Shown: one piece after another, positions 1-8,200 of the stretch
Position numbering within the stretch: position 1 is the first letter of the stretch
How the letters are laid out: every line of letters begins with the position of its first letter
Origin: Clostridiales bacterium
GTDB taxonomy: Bacteria; Bacillota; Clostridia; Oscillospirales; Oscillospiraceae
NCBI GenBank assembly: GCA_004555655.1
Contig: SFHJ01000001.1
Coordinates: 1-64,000, forward strand
DNA length: 64,000 nt
Direction: 5' to 3'
The notes under the pieces: generated by a model
What the model was told of the DNA's origin: nothing
Seen by the model: the letters and a program-made list of their open reading frames with translations, nothing else
Databases searched by the model: none
Program-made: the position numbers and the translations under genes

Positions 1-353
1 GTATCGTAACTGAGTACTATATTACAAAAGAATGTTTAGTTTATGACCTCGAAGGAAATCTAAGATATGTCATTCCAAAAGTTCCTTTTAACTATGTATA
101 TGTGAATGATTATTTTGCGACAGTATCTGGTTACATGACTAATCTTGAAACAGACGAGGTAAAAACCTGGGCCAGCGTTATCCCAGTAGAAGGTACGAAT
201 TGTATCATTATTAAGGACGGAGGCACTGGACTTTACGGCCTGTACGATGGGCCTGAGCTTGTTGAAACCGGCTACACAGAAATCACATATGAGGGCACAT
301 CCATCTATCTGCGGCGCGGAGATACCGTAACTGAATATACACCAGTATATTAA
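1..353 (+). CDS. WG-repeat-like protein, C-terminal fragment
   Basis: The frame is open from the left edge (first full codon at base 3) to a stop at 351-353, so this is the last ~116 codons of a gene that begins outside the window. The visible protein is rich in Tyr, Thr and Gly. Its end has a pattern like a WG/WG-like beta repeat (LYGLYDGPELV followed by an aromatic YTEITYEG unit), the kind of repeat found in secreted or surface proteins of Firmicutes; this is a weak match by eye. Base composition is clearly richer in A+T than every gene to its right, which suggests a different origin or weaker codon selection. It ends just before a strong hairpin shared with the convergent cysS. Confidence 0.6.
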   Translation, partial: IVTEYYITKECLVYDLEGNLRYVIPKVPFNYVYVNDYFATVSGYMTNLETDEVKTWASVIPVEGTNCIIIKDGGTGLYGLYDGPELVETGYTEITYEGTSIYLRRGDTVTEYTPVY

Positions 354-356
354 AAA

Positions 357-389
357 GTGCAGGAGGCGCGAAACGCCTCCTGCATTTTT
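357..389. terminator. Bidirectional rho-independent terminator
   Basis: An 11-bp stem (TGCAGGAGGCG with its complement, loop CGAAA) is followed by a T-run on the plus strand. It separates the convergent left-edge gene and cysS, whose stop codon lies in the T-run. Confidence 0.8.
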
Positions 390-1839
390 ACACTCTCTTC
401 CACTTCACGCCGCCGGGGATATCGGTCAGCTCCACGCCCTGCGCGGACAGCTCCGAACGGATGCGGTCGGCCTCGGCGAAGTTCTTGGCCTTTTTCGCAT
501 CATAGCGCGCCTGCAGAAGCTGCTCCACGGCCGCATCCTGCTCGCCGGATTCGGACACGATGCTGTACGCGCCGCCGGTCGTAGTCGCGGCAGCGGCCTT
601 CCTGCGCGCCTCGTCTGCCTTTTTGAGCAGATCCAGGCCCAGCACCTGATCGAACTCGCCCAGCAGTGTCAGCTTGGTCGCGTCGTTCGTCTTGTACTTG
701 AGCACGTCATAGAGTGCAGTAATGGCAAGCGACGTATTGAGGTCGTTGCCGAGCGCCTTGTTGAAGCGCTCACGCAGCGCCGTTTCCGCTGCTTCGTCGA
801 TCGGCTCATCAGACGGCTTCAGCGCGGCAATCTTTGCAATCAGCTTCTGATACGTTCCAGCCGCGTTGTCGAGGTTCTCCCAAGAGAACACAAGGCTCTT
901 GCGGTAGTGGCTCTGCAGGCAGAACAGGCGGTACGCCAGCGGGTCATAGCCCTCCTCCTCCAGCAGCGACACGGTCAAAAACTCGCCCTTGGACTTGGAC
1001 ATCTTGCCGGAGTTGGTGTTGAGGTGCAAAACGTGCATCCAGTAGTTGCACCACTTGTGGCCCAGATAGCTCTCGGACTGCGCAATTTCGTTGGTGTGGT
1101 GCGGGAAGGCGTTGTCGATGCCGCCGCAGTGGATATCGAGGTCTTCTCCCAGATGCTTCATCGAAATGCCGGAGCACTCGATATGCCAGCCGGGATAGCC
1201 CACGCCCCACGGGGAATCCCACTTGAGCGCCTGGTCCTCAAACTTGGACTTCGTAAACCACAGAACAAAGTCATTCTTGTTGCGCTTGTTGGTGTCCTCT
1301 TCCACGCCCTCGCGCACGCCGACGGCAAGGTCCTCTTCGTTGTGGTCGTTAAAGATATAGTACTTTTCCAGCTTCGAGGTGTCGAAGTAGATATTGCCGC
1401 CCGCAGCATAGGCAAAGCCCGTGTCGAGGAGCCTGGAGATGATTTTGATATACTCGTCAATGCAGTTGGTCGCCGGCTCCACCACATCGGGGCGCTTAAT
1501 ATTGAGCTTGCGGCAGTCGTCAAAAAACGCGTCGGTGTAGAATTTCGCAATCTCCATAACCGACTTGTGCTCGCGCTTTGCGCCCTTGAGCATCTTGTCC
1601 TCGCCCTCATCGGCGTCGGAAGTCAGATGGCCGACGTCGGTGATGTTCATGACGCGCTTGACGTTGTAGCCCGCATAGCGCAGGTACTTTTCCAGCACGT
1701 CCTCCATGATATAGCTGCGCAGATTGCCGATGTGCGCGAAGTGGTAAACCGTGGGGCCGCAGGTGTACATTTTGACGATATCGGGATGGTTGGGAACAAA
1801 TTCTTCTTTTTTATGGGTAGCAGAGTTATACAGATACAT
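388..1839 (-). CDS. cysS: Cysteinyl-tRNA synthetase
   Basis: Charges tRNA-Cys with cysteine in the cytoplasm. The 483-residue product has normal length for this class I synthetase. Visible signatures are the Zn/active-site start MYTCGPTVYHFAHIGN with the HIGH-type motif HIGN, the zinc ligands in GWHIECSGIS and HCGGIDNAFPHH, and the KMSKS loop (GKMSKSKGEF). The frame extends 18 codons further upstream, but the ATG at 1839 follows a strong GAGGAGG ribosome site and matches family starts. It lies 13 nt downstream of cysE in the same transcript, behind a T-box leader, so cysteine activation and serine acetylation are co-regulated by tRNA-Cys charging. Confidence 0.97.
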   Translation of the reverse strand: MYLYNSATHKKEEFVPNHPDIVKMYTCGPTVYHFAHIGNLRSYIMEDVLEKYLRYAGYNVKRVMNITDVGHLTSDADEGEDKMLKGAKREHKSVMEIAKFYTDAFFDDCRKLNIKRPDVVEPATNCIDEYIKIISRLLDTGFAYAAGGNIYFDTSKLEKYYIFNDHNEEDLAVGVREGVEEDTNKRNKNDFVLWFTKSKFEDQALKWDSPWGVGYPGWHIECSGISMKHLGEDLDIHCGGIDNAFPHHTNEIAQSESYLGHKWCNYWMHVLHLNTNSGKMSKSKGEFLTVSLLEEEGYDPLAYRLFCLQSHYRKSLVFSWENLDNAAGTYQKLIAKIAALKPSDEPIDEAAETALRERFNKALGNDLNTSLAITALYDVLKYKTNDATKLTLLGEFDQVLGLDLLKKADEARRKAAAATTTGGAYSIVSESGEQDAAVEQLLQARYDAKKAKNFAEADRIRSELSAQGVELTDIPGGVKWKRV

Positions 1840-1852
1840 GACGTGTCCTCCT

Positions 1853-2479
1853 CTATTGTTCTTCTGTTGTTTTTTCTTGCAGCGCCTGCTCAAGCGCGTC
1901 GATGCGGGCTTTGAGCTGCTCGATTTCGAGCATCACAGGGTCCGGCGTGTGGATATGGTCGAGCTTTTCGCCGCACAACCGGACGATGCGGCCCGGCACG
2001 CCGACGACCGTGGCATTGTCCGGCACCTCGCGCAGCACGACGGAATTGGCCGCGATGCGCGCGTTGTTACCCACACGGAACGGCCCCAGCACCTTGGCGC
2101 CTGCGCCAACCATGACGTTGTTGCCGAGCGTCGGATGGCGTTTACCGACGTCCTTTCCTGTACCGCCCAGCGTCACGCCCTGATAGAGCAGGCAGTCGTC
2201 GCCGATCTCGGTCGTCTCGCCAATGACGATGCCGGTTCCATGGTCGATCACAAGACGCCGGCCGATCTTTGCCGCCGGGTGGATCTCAATACCCGTCCAC
2301 ATCTTTGACCACTGCGACACGGCGCGCGCCAGAAAACGCATCTTGTGCGTATGCAGCCAGTGCGCAATGCGGTAGTCGATGGTTGCATGCAAACCGTTAT
2401 ACAACAGCAATATTTCCGCCGCGCTCTTGGCCGCAGGGTCATTTCGTTTGTATGCACGGATATCATCAATGATATGCAT
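1853..2479 (-). CDS. cysE: Serine O-acetyltransferase
   Basis: Makes O-acetylserine from serine and acetyl-CoA, the committed step of cysteine biosynthesis. The 208-residue protein is the short Firmicutes form. It has an N-terminal helical region (residues 1-60) and left-handed beta-helix hexapeptide repeats (about 65-175), including IDHGTGIVIGETTEIGDD and GKRHPTLGNNVMVGAGA with the catalytic His regions (DHGTG, KRHPT). The C-terminus ends in a short coiled coil. The ATG at 2479 has an AAGGA site; upstream codons belong to the T-box terminator. It is the first gene of a cysE-cysS operon, an order common in Firmicutes. Confidence 0.95.
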   Translation of the reverse strand: MHIIDDIRAYKRNDPAAKSAAEILLLYNGLHATIDYRIAHWLHTHKMRFLARAVSQWSKMWTGIEIHPAAKIGRRLVIDHGTGIVIGETTEIGDDCLLYQGVTLGGTGKDVGKRHPTLGNNVMVGAGAKVLGPFRVGNNARIAANSVVLREVPDNATVVGVPGRIVRLCGEKLDHIHTPDPVMLEIEQLKARIDALEQALQEKTTEEQ

Positions 2480-2510
2480 GAATTCATTCCTTCCAGCTTC
2501 AGGCGGAACA

Positions 2511-2740
2511 AAAAAACCCGCCTCCTGATGCTTCAAGAGGCGGGTATACACTCGCGGTTCCACTCTGATTTCTCACTTAAGGCCTTGACGCGGCCCAGAC
2601 GGGGTCTCCCCTCGCTCACGAACGCACATTCATGCAGCGGATCTGAGCCCGCTTACAGCCGGCGGCGGGCACTCTCTGACAGAGCAGTCTGCATTACTCT
2701 TTTCGGTCAACGCGATATGCACTTGTCAAATCACGCCAAA
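2511..2740 (-). promoter_or_regulatory. T-box leader, Cys specifier, for cysE-cysS
   Basis: Read on the minus strand, the leader carries stem I with an AGAGTA motif, a candidate specifier TGC (Cys; bases 2624-2626), the conserved T-box core TGGAACCGCGAG (2551-2562), and a terminator hairpin (2517-2543) followed by six Ts. Uncharged tRNA-Cys should pair with the T-box core, favour the antiterminator and let transcription reach cysE-cysS. The specifier was assigned from its distance to the stem I flanking helix, which is the same in the two other T-boxes of this window. Confidence 0.9.
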
Positions 2741-2769
2741 ATCATAGCATTTTGCCGCTGCGATGTCAA
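2741..2769 (-). promoter_or_regulatory. SigA promoter of the cysE-cysS T-box leader
   Basis: On the minus strand there is TTGACA (2764-2769), a 17-bp spacer and TATGAT (2741-2746). The -35 element overlaps the stop codon of pgsA, so cysE-cysS has its own start although it follows pgsA directly. Confidence 0.85.
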
Positions 2770-3308
2770 GCCTTGAGATTGAGGCAGTCCCAGTTCTTCT
2801 GGAAATACTCAATACCGGAATAGACCGTAGCCAGCACGACGACAATCGTGACCACCCAGTCGAGCACGGCGTAGCCCGGCAAGAGCATCATGAGGATCAG
2901 ACCGATCATGGTGCTGAACGTCTTGATCTTGCCGCTCCAGCCGGCGGCAATGACACGGCCACCATTGGCCGCAACAAGGCGCAGCCCCGTCACGGCAAAC
3001 TCACGCGCGACAATGATAATGACTGCCCACGCGGGCATCCGGCCCCACTCGACCATGATGATAAGCGCCGCCGTGACCAGCAGCTTGTCGGCCAGAGGGT
3101 CCAGGAACTTGCCGAAATCGCTGACCTGATTGTAATGCCGGGCAATGTAGCCGTCGAGGAAATCGCTCACCGATGCGACCACAAAGACCGCAACAGCGAT
3201 ATAGCGCATGTAGTCAAGCGCCGGATTTCCGATGGCCAGCAGCAGAAACAGCATAAAAAACGGGATGAGTGCAACGCGCACAAGGGTGATCTTACTCGCA
3301 GTCGTCAT
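2766..3308 (-). CDS. pgsA: CDP-diacylglycerol--glycerol-3-phosphate 3-phosphatidyltransferase
   Basis: Makes phosphatidylglycerol phosphate at the cytoplasmic membrane, the first step of acidic phospholipid synthesis. The 180-residue protein is hydrophobic with about five to six membrane segments. The CDP-alcohol phosphatidyltransferase signature is complete: DGYIAR, eight residues, then GKFLDPLAD with its two aspartates. The ATG at 3308 overlaps the end of rimO by 17 nt, and the much longer open frame upstream is rimO read in another frame. Its stop falls inside the promoter of the cysE T-box. Confidence 0.94.
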   Translation of the reverse strand: MTTASKITLVRVALIPFFMLFLLLAIGNPALDYMRYIAVAVFVVASVSDFLDGYIARHYNQVSDFGKFLDPLADKLLVTAALIIMVEWGRMPAWAVIIIVAREFAVTGLRLVAANGGRVIAAGWSGKIKTFSTMIGLILMMLLPGYAVLDWVVTIVVVLATVYSGIEYFQKNWDCLNLKA

Positions 3309-4638
3309 TGGTATCTTCCTCCAGAATTCCCACCAGCTCACCGTCGTAGGTGTCGATGACGCGCACGTCGACAAAGCTGCCGGTTTTGATATGTTTGCTC
3401 GCGGTGAACCAGATCTTGCCGTCGATATCGGGCGAATCGGCATAGGTTCTGCCGTAATAGCTTTCTTCCTCGGGGTCATAGCCCTCACAGAGCACCTGCA
3501 TCGTCTCGCCGAGTCTGGACTCGTTATAGTCGTCCATGATGCGCGACTGCAGCTCCGCCACAATCTCGGCGCGCTGCTGCGCCACCTCGCTGTCGGGATG
3601 CTCCATTTCCGCTGCGCGCGTGCCCTCCTCCGGCGAGAATGCGAACGCACCCACACGCTCGAGCCTGTATTCGCGCAGGAACCGGCACAGCTCCTCAAAT
3701 TCCGCCTCGCCCTCGCCGGGCAGGCCCGTAATGAGGCTCGTGCGCAGCACGAGACCGGGAATCTCACCGCGCAGCCTTGTCAGCAGCGACTTGAGATACG
3801 CGCTGTTGCCGCGGCGGTTCATGCGGCGCAGAATCGTATCATTGATGTGCTGGATGGGAATATCAAGGTATTTCACAATCTTCGGCTCTGACGCCAGCAC
3901 TGCAATGAGCTCGTCGGACATCTCATCCGGGTACAGGTAGTGCACGCGTATCCAGACAAAGCCATCAATTCTGCACAGCTCGCGCAAAAGCTCCGCCAGC
4001 CTTCGCTCGCCGTAGAGGTCGATGCCGTAGCGGCTGGTATCCTGTGCGACGACGATCAGCTCTTTGACACCGTCGGCCGCCAGTGCGCGCGCCTCCGCAA
4101 GCAGATCCTCCATCTTCCGGCTGCGGTATTTGCCGCGCAGCGAGGGAATCACGCAGTAGGCGCAGTGGTTATCGCATCCCTCGGCTATTTTAAGATATGC
4201 ATAGTACTCCGGCGTTGTGAGAATGCGCCCGGTCTCATCGACCGGCGCGTTGATGTCGTCGAAACGCTGGTATGCATGGCCGGAAAGCAGCTGATTGACG
4301 GCGTTTACAATGTCGTAATACGACCCCGTACCAAGAATACCGTCGACCTCTGGCATCTGCTCCAAAATCTCCTGCTGATAGCGCTGCGCAAGACAGCCTG
4401 TGACCAAAATCTTTCCGACTCTTCTTTCCTGCTTCAGAGCGCCCATCGCAAGAATATTGTCGATGGCCTCGCTCTTGGCCGAGTCGATAAACCCGCAGGT
4501 GTTGATAATGACCAGCTCCGCCCCATCGGGATCGGGCAGGATCTCAAAGCCCGCCTGCCGCAGCAGATACAGCATCTGCTCGGCATTGACCTGATTCTTC
4601 GCACAGCCGAGCGAGATCATGCCAACCGTATGGCTCAT
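3292..4638 (-). CDS. rimO: Ribosomal protein S12 methylthiotransferase
   Basis: Radical-SAM enzyme that methylthiolates the conserved aspartate of ribosomal protein S12. The 448-residue protein has the N-terminal MTTase domain with cluster cysteines (SLGCAKNQVNAE, NTCGFIDSAKSEA, GCLAQRY), the radical-SAM motif CDNHCAYCVIPSLRGKYRSR, and a C-terminal TRAM domain. The ATG at 4638 overlaps the recX stop (ATGA) and has a GGAGGA site; an in-frame start 18 nt upstream is less well placed. The SLGCAKN start and S12-type radical motif favour RimO over MiaB. It is translationally coupled to recX and pgsA. Confidence 0.95.
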   Translation of the reverse strand: MSHTVGMISLGCAKNQVNAEQMLYLLRQAGFEILPDPDGAELVIINTCGFIDSAKSEAIDNILAMGALKQERRVGKILVTGCLAQRYQQEILEQMPEVDGILGTGSYYDIVNAVNQLLSGHAYQRFDDINAPVDETGRILTTPEYYAYLKIAEGCDNHCAYCVIPSLRGKYRSRKMEDLLAEARALAADGVKELIVVAQDTSRYGIDLYGERRLAELLRELCRIDGFVWIRVHYLYPDEMSDELIAVLASEPKIVKYLDIPIQHINDTILRRMNRRGNSAYLKSLLTRLRGEIPGLVLRTSLITGLPGEGEAEFEELCRFLREYRLERVGAFAFSPEEGTRAAEMEHPDSEVAQQRAEIVAELQSRIMDDYNESRLGETMQVLCEGYDPEEESYYGRTYADSPDIDGKIWFTASKHIKTGSFVDVRVIDTYDGELVGILEEDTNDDCE

Positions 4639-5279
4639 TCCATTTCCTCCATCCATTCGTCTTCTTCCAGTTCAAGACCGGTCTGGTACCGGCGCAGGGC
4701 GGCCTGAATATCCCCCCAGCTATGGCCGCGGCGCAGCAGCGCGTCGACCGTTTTTTTGAGCGTCTTTTCATCCGGGTCGCCGCCCTTCAGCCGCTGGCGG
4801 AGAAAACGGTCGAGCGCATCATCCATCGGCGGTACGCACGCAAGCGCCTCGTCCCAATATTCGCGCGGAATGCCCTTTTCATACAGCAGATTGCGGATGC
4901 GCGCGCGGCCGTAACCCTTCGCAGCGGCGCTCGCAACCAACTGTTCTGCCGTCTTCGCGTCGTCGACGAGCTTCAGCTCCTTGAGCCAGTCAACGGCCTG
5001 CGCCGCATCAAGCGCATCCTCGCCCTTCTGCACGAGTCGCTTTTTGAGTTCCTTCTCCGACACGCCGCTGGCCGCCACAATGCGCACCGCACGCTCCCTG
5101 GCCGAGGCCTTTTTCGCTGCGGCGTATAGCGCCTGCATCCGCTCGTCATCCAGCTCAAGCCCGGTATAAAGGCCAAAATCCGCCACCAGATACGGCTGCG
5201 CCTTGAGCACGCTGCCGTCTGAAAAGACGAGCTTCACCCGCCCCGACTGCGCAAGCGGCTCAAGCCGGTCAAGTTTCAT
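4635..5279 (-). CDS. recX: Regulatory protein RecX
   Basis: RecX binds RecA filaments and blocks their growth or activity. The 214-residue protein has an acidic N-terminal strand region (1-60) and the usual three-helix repeats, for example LKKRLVQKGEDALDAAQAVD and GYGRARIRNLLYEKGIPREY. It overlaps the end of recA by 11 nt and rimO by 4 nt, the normal arrangement for coupled expression. Because the preceding recA frame is broken here, translation coupling into recX would also be disturbed if the break is real. Confidence 0.92.
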   Translation of the reverse strand: MKLDRLEPLAQSGRVKLVFSDGSVLKAQPYLVADFGLYTGLELDDERMQALYAAAKKASARERAVRIVAASGVSEKELKKRLVQKGEDALDAAQAVDWLKELKLVDDAKTAEQLVASAAAKGYGRARIRNLLYEKGIPREYWDEALACVPPMDDALDRFLRQRLKGGDPDEKTLKKTVDALLRRGHSWGDIQAALRRYQTGLELEEDEWMEEME

Positions 5280-6301
5280 CGTTAAAGTCGTCAGCCGATA
5301 CGCTCACAGGCTTGGCCGCGGGTGCAATGGGCGATTTGGCGCGATTCGGCTGCAGCTTCCACATGTTGTCGCGCACGTCCTGCTCGATGCGCGCGGCCAG
5401 CTCCGGATGGTCGATGAGATACTGCTTGGCATTGTCACGGCCCTGACCGATGCGCTCGTCACCGATCGAGAACCAGCTGCCGCTCTTCTGGATGAGATCG
5501 AGCTGCACGGCCATATCGACCAGCTCGCCCCACTTGGAGATGCCCTCGCCGTACATGATATCAAAAATCGCTTCCTTGAAAGGAGGCGCGACCTTATTCT
5601 TCACGATCTTCGCGCGCGTGCGGTTGCCAACAATCTCGGTGCCGTTTTTAATGGCCTCGATGCGGCGGATGTCGATGCGCACCGACGCATAGAACTTCAG
5701 CGCGTTGCCGCCGGTGGTCGTCTCGGGGTTGCCGTACATGACGCCGATCTTCATACGCAGCTGGTTGATGAAGATGACGACGCAGTTGGGTGTCGCCCAT
5801 TTCGCCCTCGATCTCCGCGCGAGGCGTGAGCGCCGCGACCGAGTCAACAACCACCACATCCAGCGCACCCGAGCGAACCAGCGCGTCGGTGATTTCCAGC
5901 GCCTGCTCGCCGGTATCCGGCTGCGAGACGAGCATCGAGTCGATATCCACGCCGATGCGCGCAGCATAGTCGGGATCGAGCGCGTGCTCAGCGTCGACGA
6001 ATGCAACTTCGCCGCCGCGCTTTTGCGCCTGCGCGACGATGTGCAGCGCAAGCGTGGTTTTGCCGGAGGACTCCGGACCGTAGATCTCGATGATTCTGCC
6101 GCGCGGCACGCCGCCGATGCCAAGTGCAGCATCAAGCGCCAACGAACCAGTGGGGATGGCGTCGACAACCATTTCCGGCTTGTCGCCCAGACGCATGACG
6201 GTGCCCTTGCCGAAGTTCTTTTCGATCTGCTGCAGCGCCGTTTCCAGCGCTTTTTTCTTGTCGCTGGCTGCGGATTCTGGCGTGTTCTTTCTCTTTTCCA
6301 T
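5269..6301 (-). pseudogene. recA: RecA recombinase, frame broken by an internal deletion
   Basis: RecA pairs homologous DNA and triggers LexA self-cleavage. The first 171 codons are normal: Walker A GPESSGKT (75-82), Walker B region VVVDSVAALTP, and loop L1 ending EGEMGDT. The normal sequence resumes in another frame at NCVVIFINQLRMKIG and runs to a usual RecA C-terminus ending DDFNDET. Between GD and NCVV about 24 residues are expected but only 4 nt are present near 5788, so about 68 nt are missing and the frame shifts. The lost part is the helix following L1, which no functional RecA lacks. Either this is a true pseudogene or an assembly error; all other genes around it are intact. Confidence 0.88.
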
Positions 6302-6337
6302 AGTCAGATACCTTTCCCTTATCAGTTTTGTATCTTC

Positions 6338-6376
6338 AGTATATCACAGATGTTCTATAAATTCAAACATTTGTTT
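6338..6376 (-). promoter_or_regulatory. recA promoter with candidate LexA (SOS) boxes
   Basis: On the minus strand there is TTGAAT (6361-6366), a 17-bp spacer and TATACT (6338-6343). Two imperfect GAAC-N4-GTTC-like sites overlap it: GAACATCTGTGA in the spacer (6344-6355) and AAACAAATGTTT over the -35 (6365-6376). Firmicutes LexA represses recA from such positions. The promoter itself is well supported; LexA binding is inferred. Confidence 0.65.
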
Positions 6377-6383
6377 TATTGAT

Positions 6384-7241
6384 TTATTTCTGCGCAACAA
6401 CCGCGCGGATGACGCCGCGCGCGTCCTTCCGGAAACGGATATCCGTATATCCGGACGATTCCAGCAGCATGCCCACGGCCATATACTGCCCGAAGCCAAA
6501 TTCCAGGCACAGAAATCCCCCCTTTTTGAGCGCGCAGGAGAAGTTGTCGACAATGGCCCTGTAAAAATCAAGCCCGTCTGCACCGCCGTCCAGAGCCAGA
6601 TGCGGCTCAAACTCGCGCACCGACGGCTGCAGCTGCAGCATTTCCGCGCGCGTCACATACGGCGGATTGGCGACGATCAGATCAAACTGCCCCAGAAATC
6701 TGGACGCGGGCTTTGTCACGTCGGCTTCAAACGCGGTCACGCGGCTTTTGAGCCGCAATGCGGCAATATTCTGCTTCGCCACGGCCAGCGCCTTGGGTGA
6801 AACGTCGCAGAGCGTCACATTGCACCTGTCCAGATGGTGCGCGATGGCAAGACCGATGCAGCCCGAACCCGTGCACAGATCGAGCACGCGTGCCGGCTGC
6901 TCGAGCGTGCGGAGCGTATCGATGGCAAGGTCGGTCACGGCCATGGTGTCGTCGCGCGGGATGAGCACATCCGGCGTGACAATGAGCTCCATTCCGTAAA
7001 AGCTCCACCGGCCGAGGATATACGCCAGCGGCTCGCCGCGCAGCATCCGCGCAAGATACTCGTTCAGCCGCGCTTCAATCGCTTCAGAGGCGTACAGTTC
7101 GCGGTCGGCCAGGAGCGCGGCGACCGATTTGCCGGATGCGAGCGACAAAAGCTCCCGCGCGCAGACAGCGGCGTTGCCGCCCTCTGTTTTACGCAGCGCC
7201 TTGCGCGCGTCCAGATACAGCTCGCCGTATTTTTTCACCAT
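6384..7241 (-). CDS. prmC: Peptide chain release factor N5-glutamine methyltransferase
   Basis: Methylates the GGQ glutamine of release factors RF1/RF2 using SAM. The 285-residue protein has the N-terminal helical PrmC domain (about 1-90) and a Rossmann methyltransferase domain with SAM motif VLDLCTGSGCIGLA and the substrate motif NPPYVT. Its start overlaps the end of the DUF1385 gene by 7 nt. In many Firmicutes prmC is next to prfA; here prfA is absent and the DUF1385 gene is its partner. It ends immediately before the recA promoter with no obvious terminator between. Confidence 0.94.
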   Translation of the reverse strand: MVKKYGELYLDARKALRKTEGGNAAVCARELLSLASGKSVAALLADRELYASEAIEARLNEYLARMLRGEPLAYILGRWSFYGMELIVTPDVLIPRDDTMAVTDLAIDTLRTLEQPARVLDLCTGSGCIGLAIAHHLDRCNVTLCDVSPKALAVAKQNIAALRLKSRVTAFEADVTKPASRFLGQFDLIVANPPYVTRAEMLQLQPSVREFEPHLALDGGADGLDFYRAIVDNFSCALKKGGFLCLEFGFGQYMAVGMLLESSGYTDIRFRKDARGVIRAVVAQK

Positions 7242-8191
7242 TTGTCGGCGCCTTCCTGCTCGGGCAGCACCAGCGTGAGCGCCTCGATGGCGACCTCAAG
7301 CATGGAGTCGTCGGGCTCGTTCGTCGTAAAGTTCTGGAACCACATGCCGGGTGCGGTGAGAATCCGCGTCAGCCAGTTGTCGTGCCGGCCGACGAAGCGG
7401 TTAAACTCATACGCGATCGCCACAATCACGGGCAGCAGCGCCAAACGCGTGAGCATACGCAGAAGGACGTTCGAAATCGGCACGAGCGCGCTGAATATGG
7501 CGGTAATCAGAATTGAGAGCACGATCAAGACAAACAGAAAGCTCGTGCCGCAGCGCGGATGCAGCCGCGTCATCTGTCGGGCGTTTTCCACGTTCAGCGG
7601 CAGTCTGGCCTCATAGCAGCGGATGGTCTTGTGCTCGGCACCGTGATACGAAAACACGCGGCGCATGTCCTTCATTCTGGATACCAGAATCATATACCCC
7701 AAAAAGATCGCGATGCGGATGATACCCTCGACCACGCTTCTGAGCACCGCATTGTGAACAAGAGAATCAAACAGGCCGGAAATGAGCGTGGGCAGCAGGA
7801 AGAAAAGGCCCACCGACAGCGCGATGCCCAGCACGACGGCGATATAGATGACCGCCTGCTGCATCTTTTCCGAGCCCAGTTTCTTCTCCAGCCATAGATC
7901 GAGCTTCGACGGCTCGCCCTGCTCCTCGGGAAAGAAATCAGCCGAATACATGAGCGCTTTTACGCCGCAGACCATTGCGCTTCCAAAATTCACCACACCG
8001 CGGATGAACGGCCACGCAAGCCAGCCCGTGCGCTTTTTGACCGGCTCGACCTTGTCTACGATGCCCTCGGGGCCGCGCACCACGATCGCGCGCTTCTCCG
8101 GTCCCTGCATCATAATGCCCTCGATCAGCGCCTGTCCACCGATCATGGTCTTGAACGTTTCCTGACAGGAAGACTCTTTGCAGTTTGCCAT
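7235..8191 (-). CDS. DUF1385 (YqhQ-like) membrane protein
   Basis: Conserved Firmicutes/Actinobacteria membrane protein of unknown role, 318 residues. Visible features are the N-terminal family block IGGQALIEGIMMQGP, the conserved cytoplasmic block YHGAEHKTIRCYE, the HPRCGTSFLF motif, and four or so hydrophobic segments (about residues 110-140, 150-175, 215-250). It lies between the histidine kinase gene (9-nt gap) and prmC (7-nt overlap); family members are often found beside prmC, prfA and rpmE, suggesting a link to translation or envelope housekeeping, but no activity is known to me. Confidence 0.85.
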   Translation of the reverse strand: MANCKESSCQETFKTMIGGQALIEGIMMQGPEKRAIVVRGPEGIVDKVEPVKKRTGWLAWPFIRGVVNFGSAMVCGVKALMYSADFFPEEQGEPSKLDLWLEKKLGSEKMQQAVIYIAVVLGIALSVGLFFLLPTLISGLFDSLVHNAVLRSVVEGIIRIAIFLGYMILVSRMKDMRRVFSYHGAEHKTIRCYEARLPLNVENARQMTRLHPRCGTSFLFVLIVLSILITAIFSALVPISNVLLRMLTRLALLPVIVAIAYEFNRFVGRHDNWLTRILTAPGMWFQNFTTNEPDDSMLEVAIEALTLVLPEQEGADKW

Positions 8192-8200
8192 AGTTATCCT

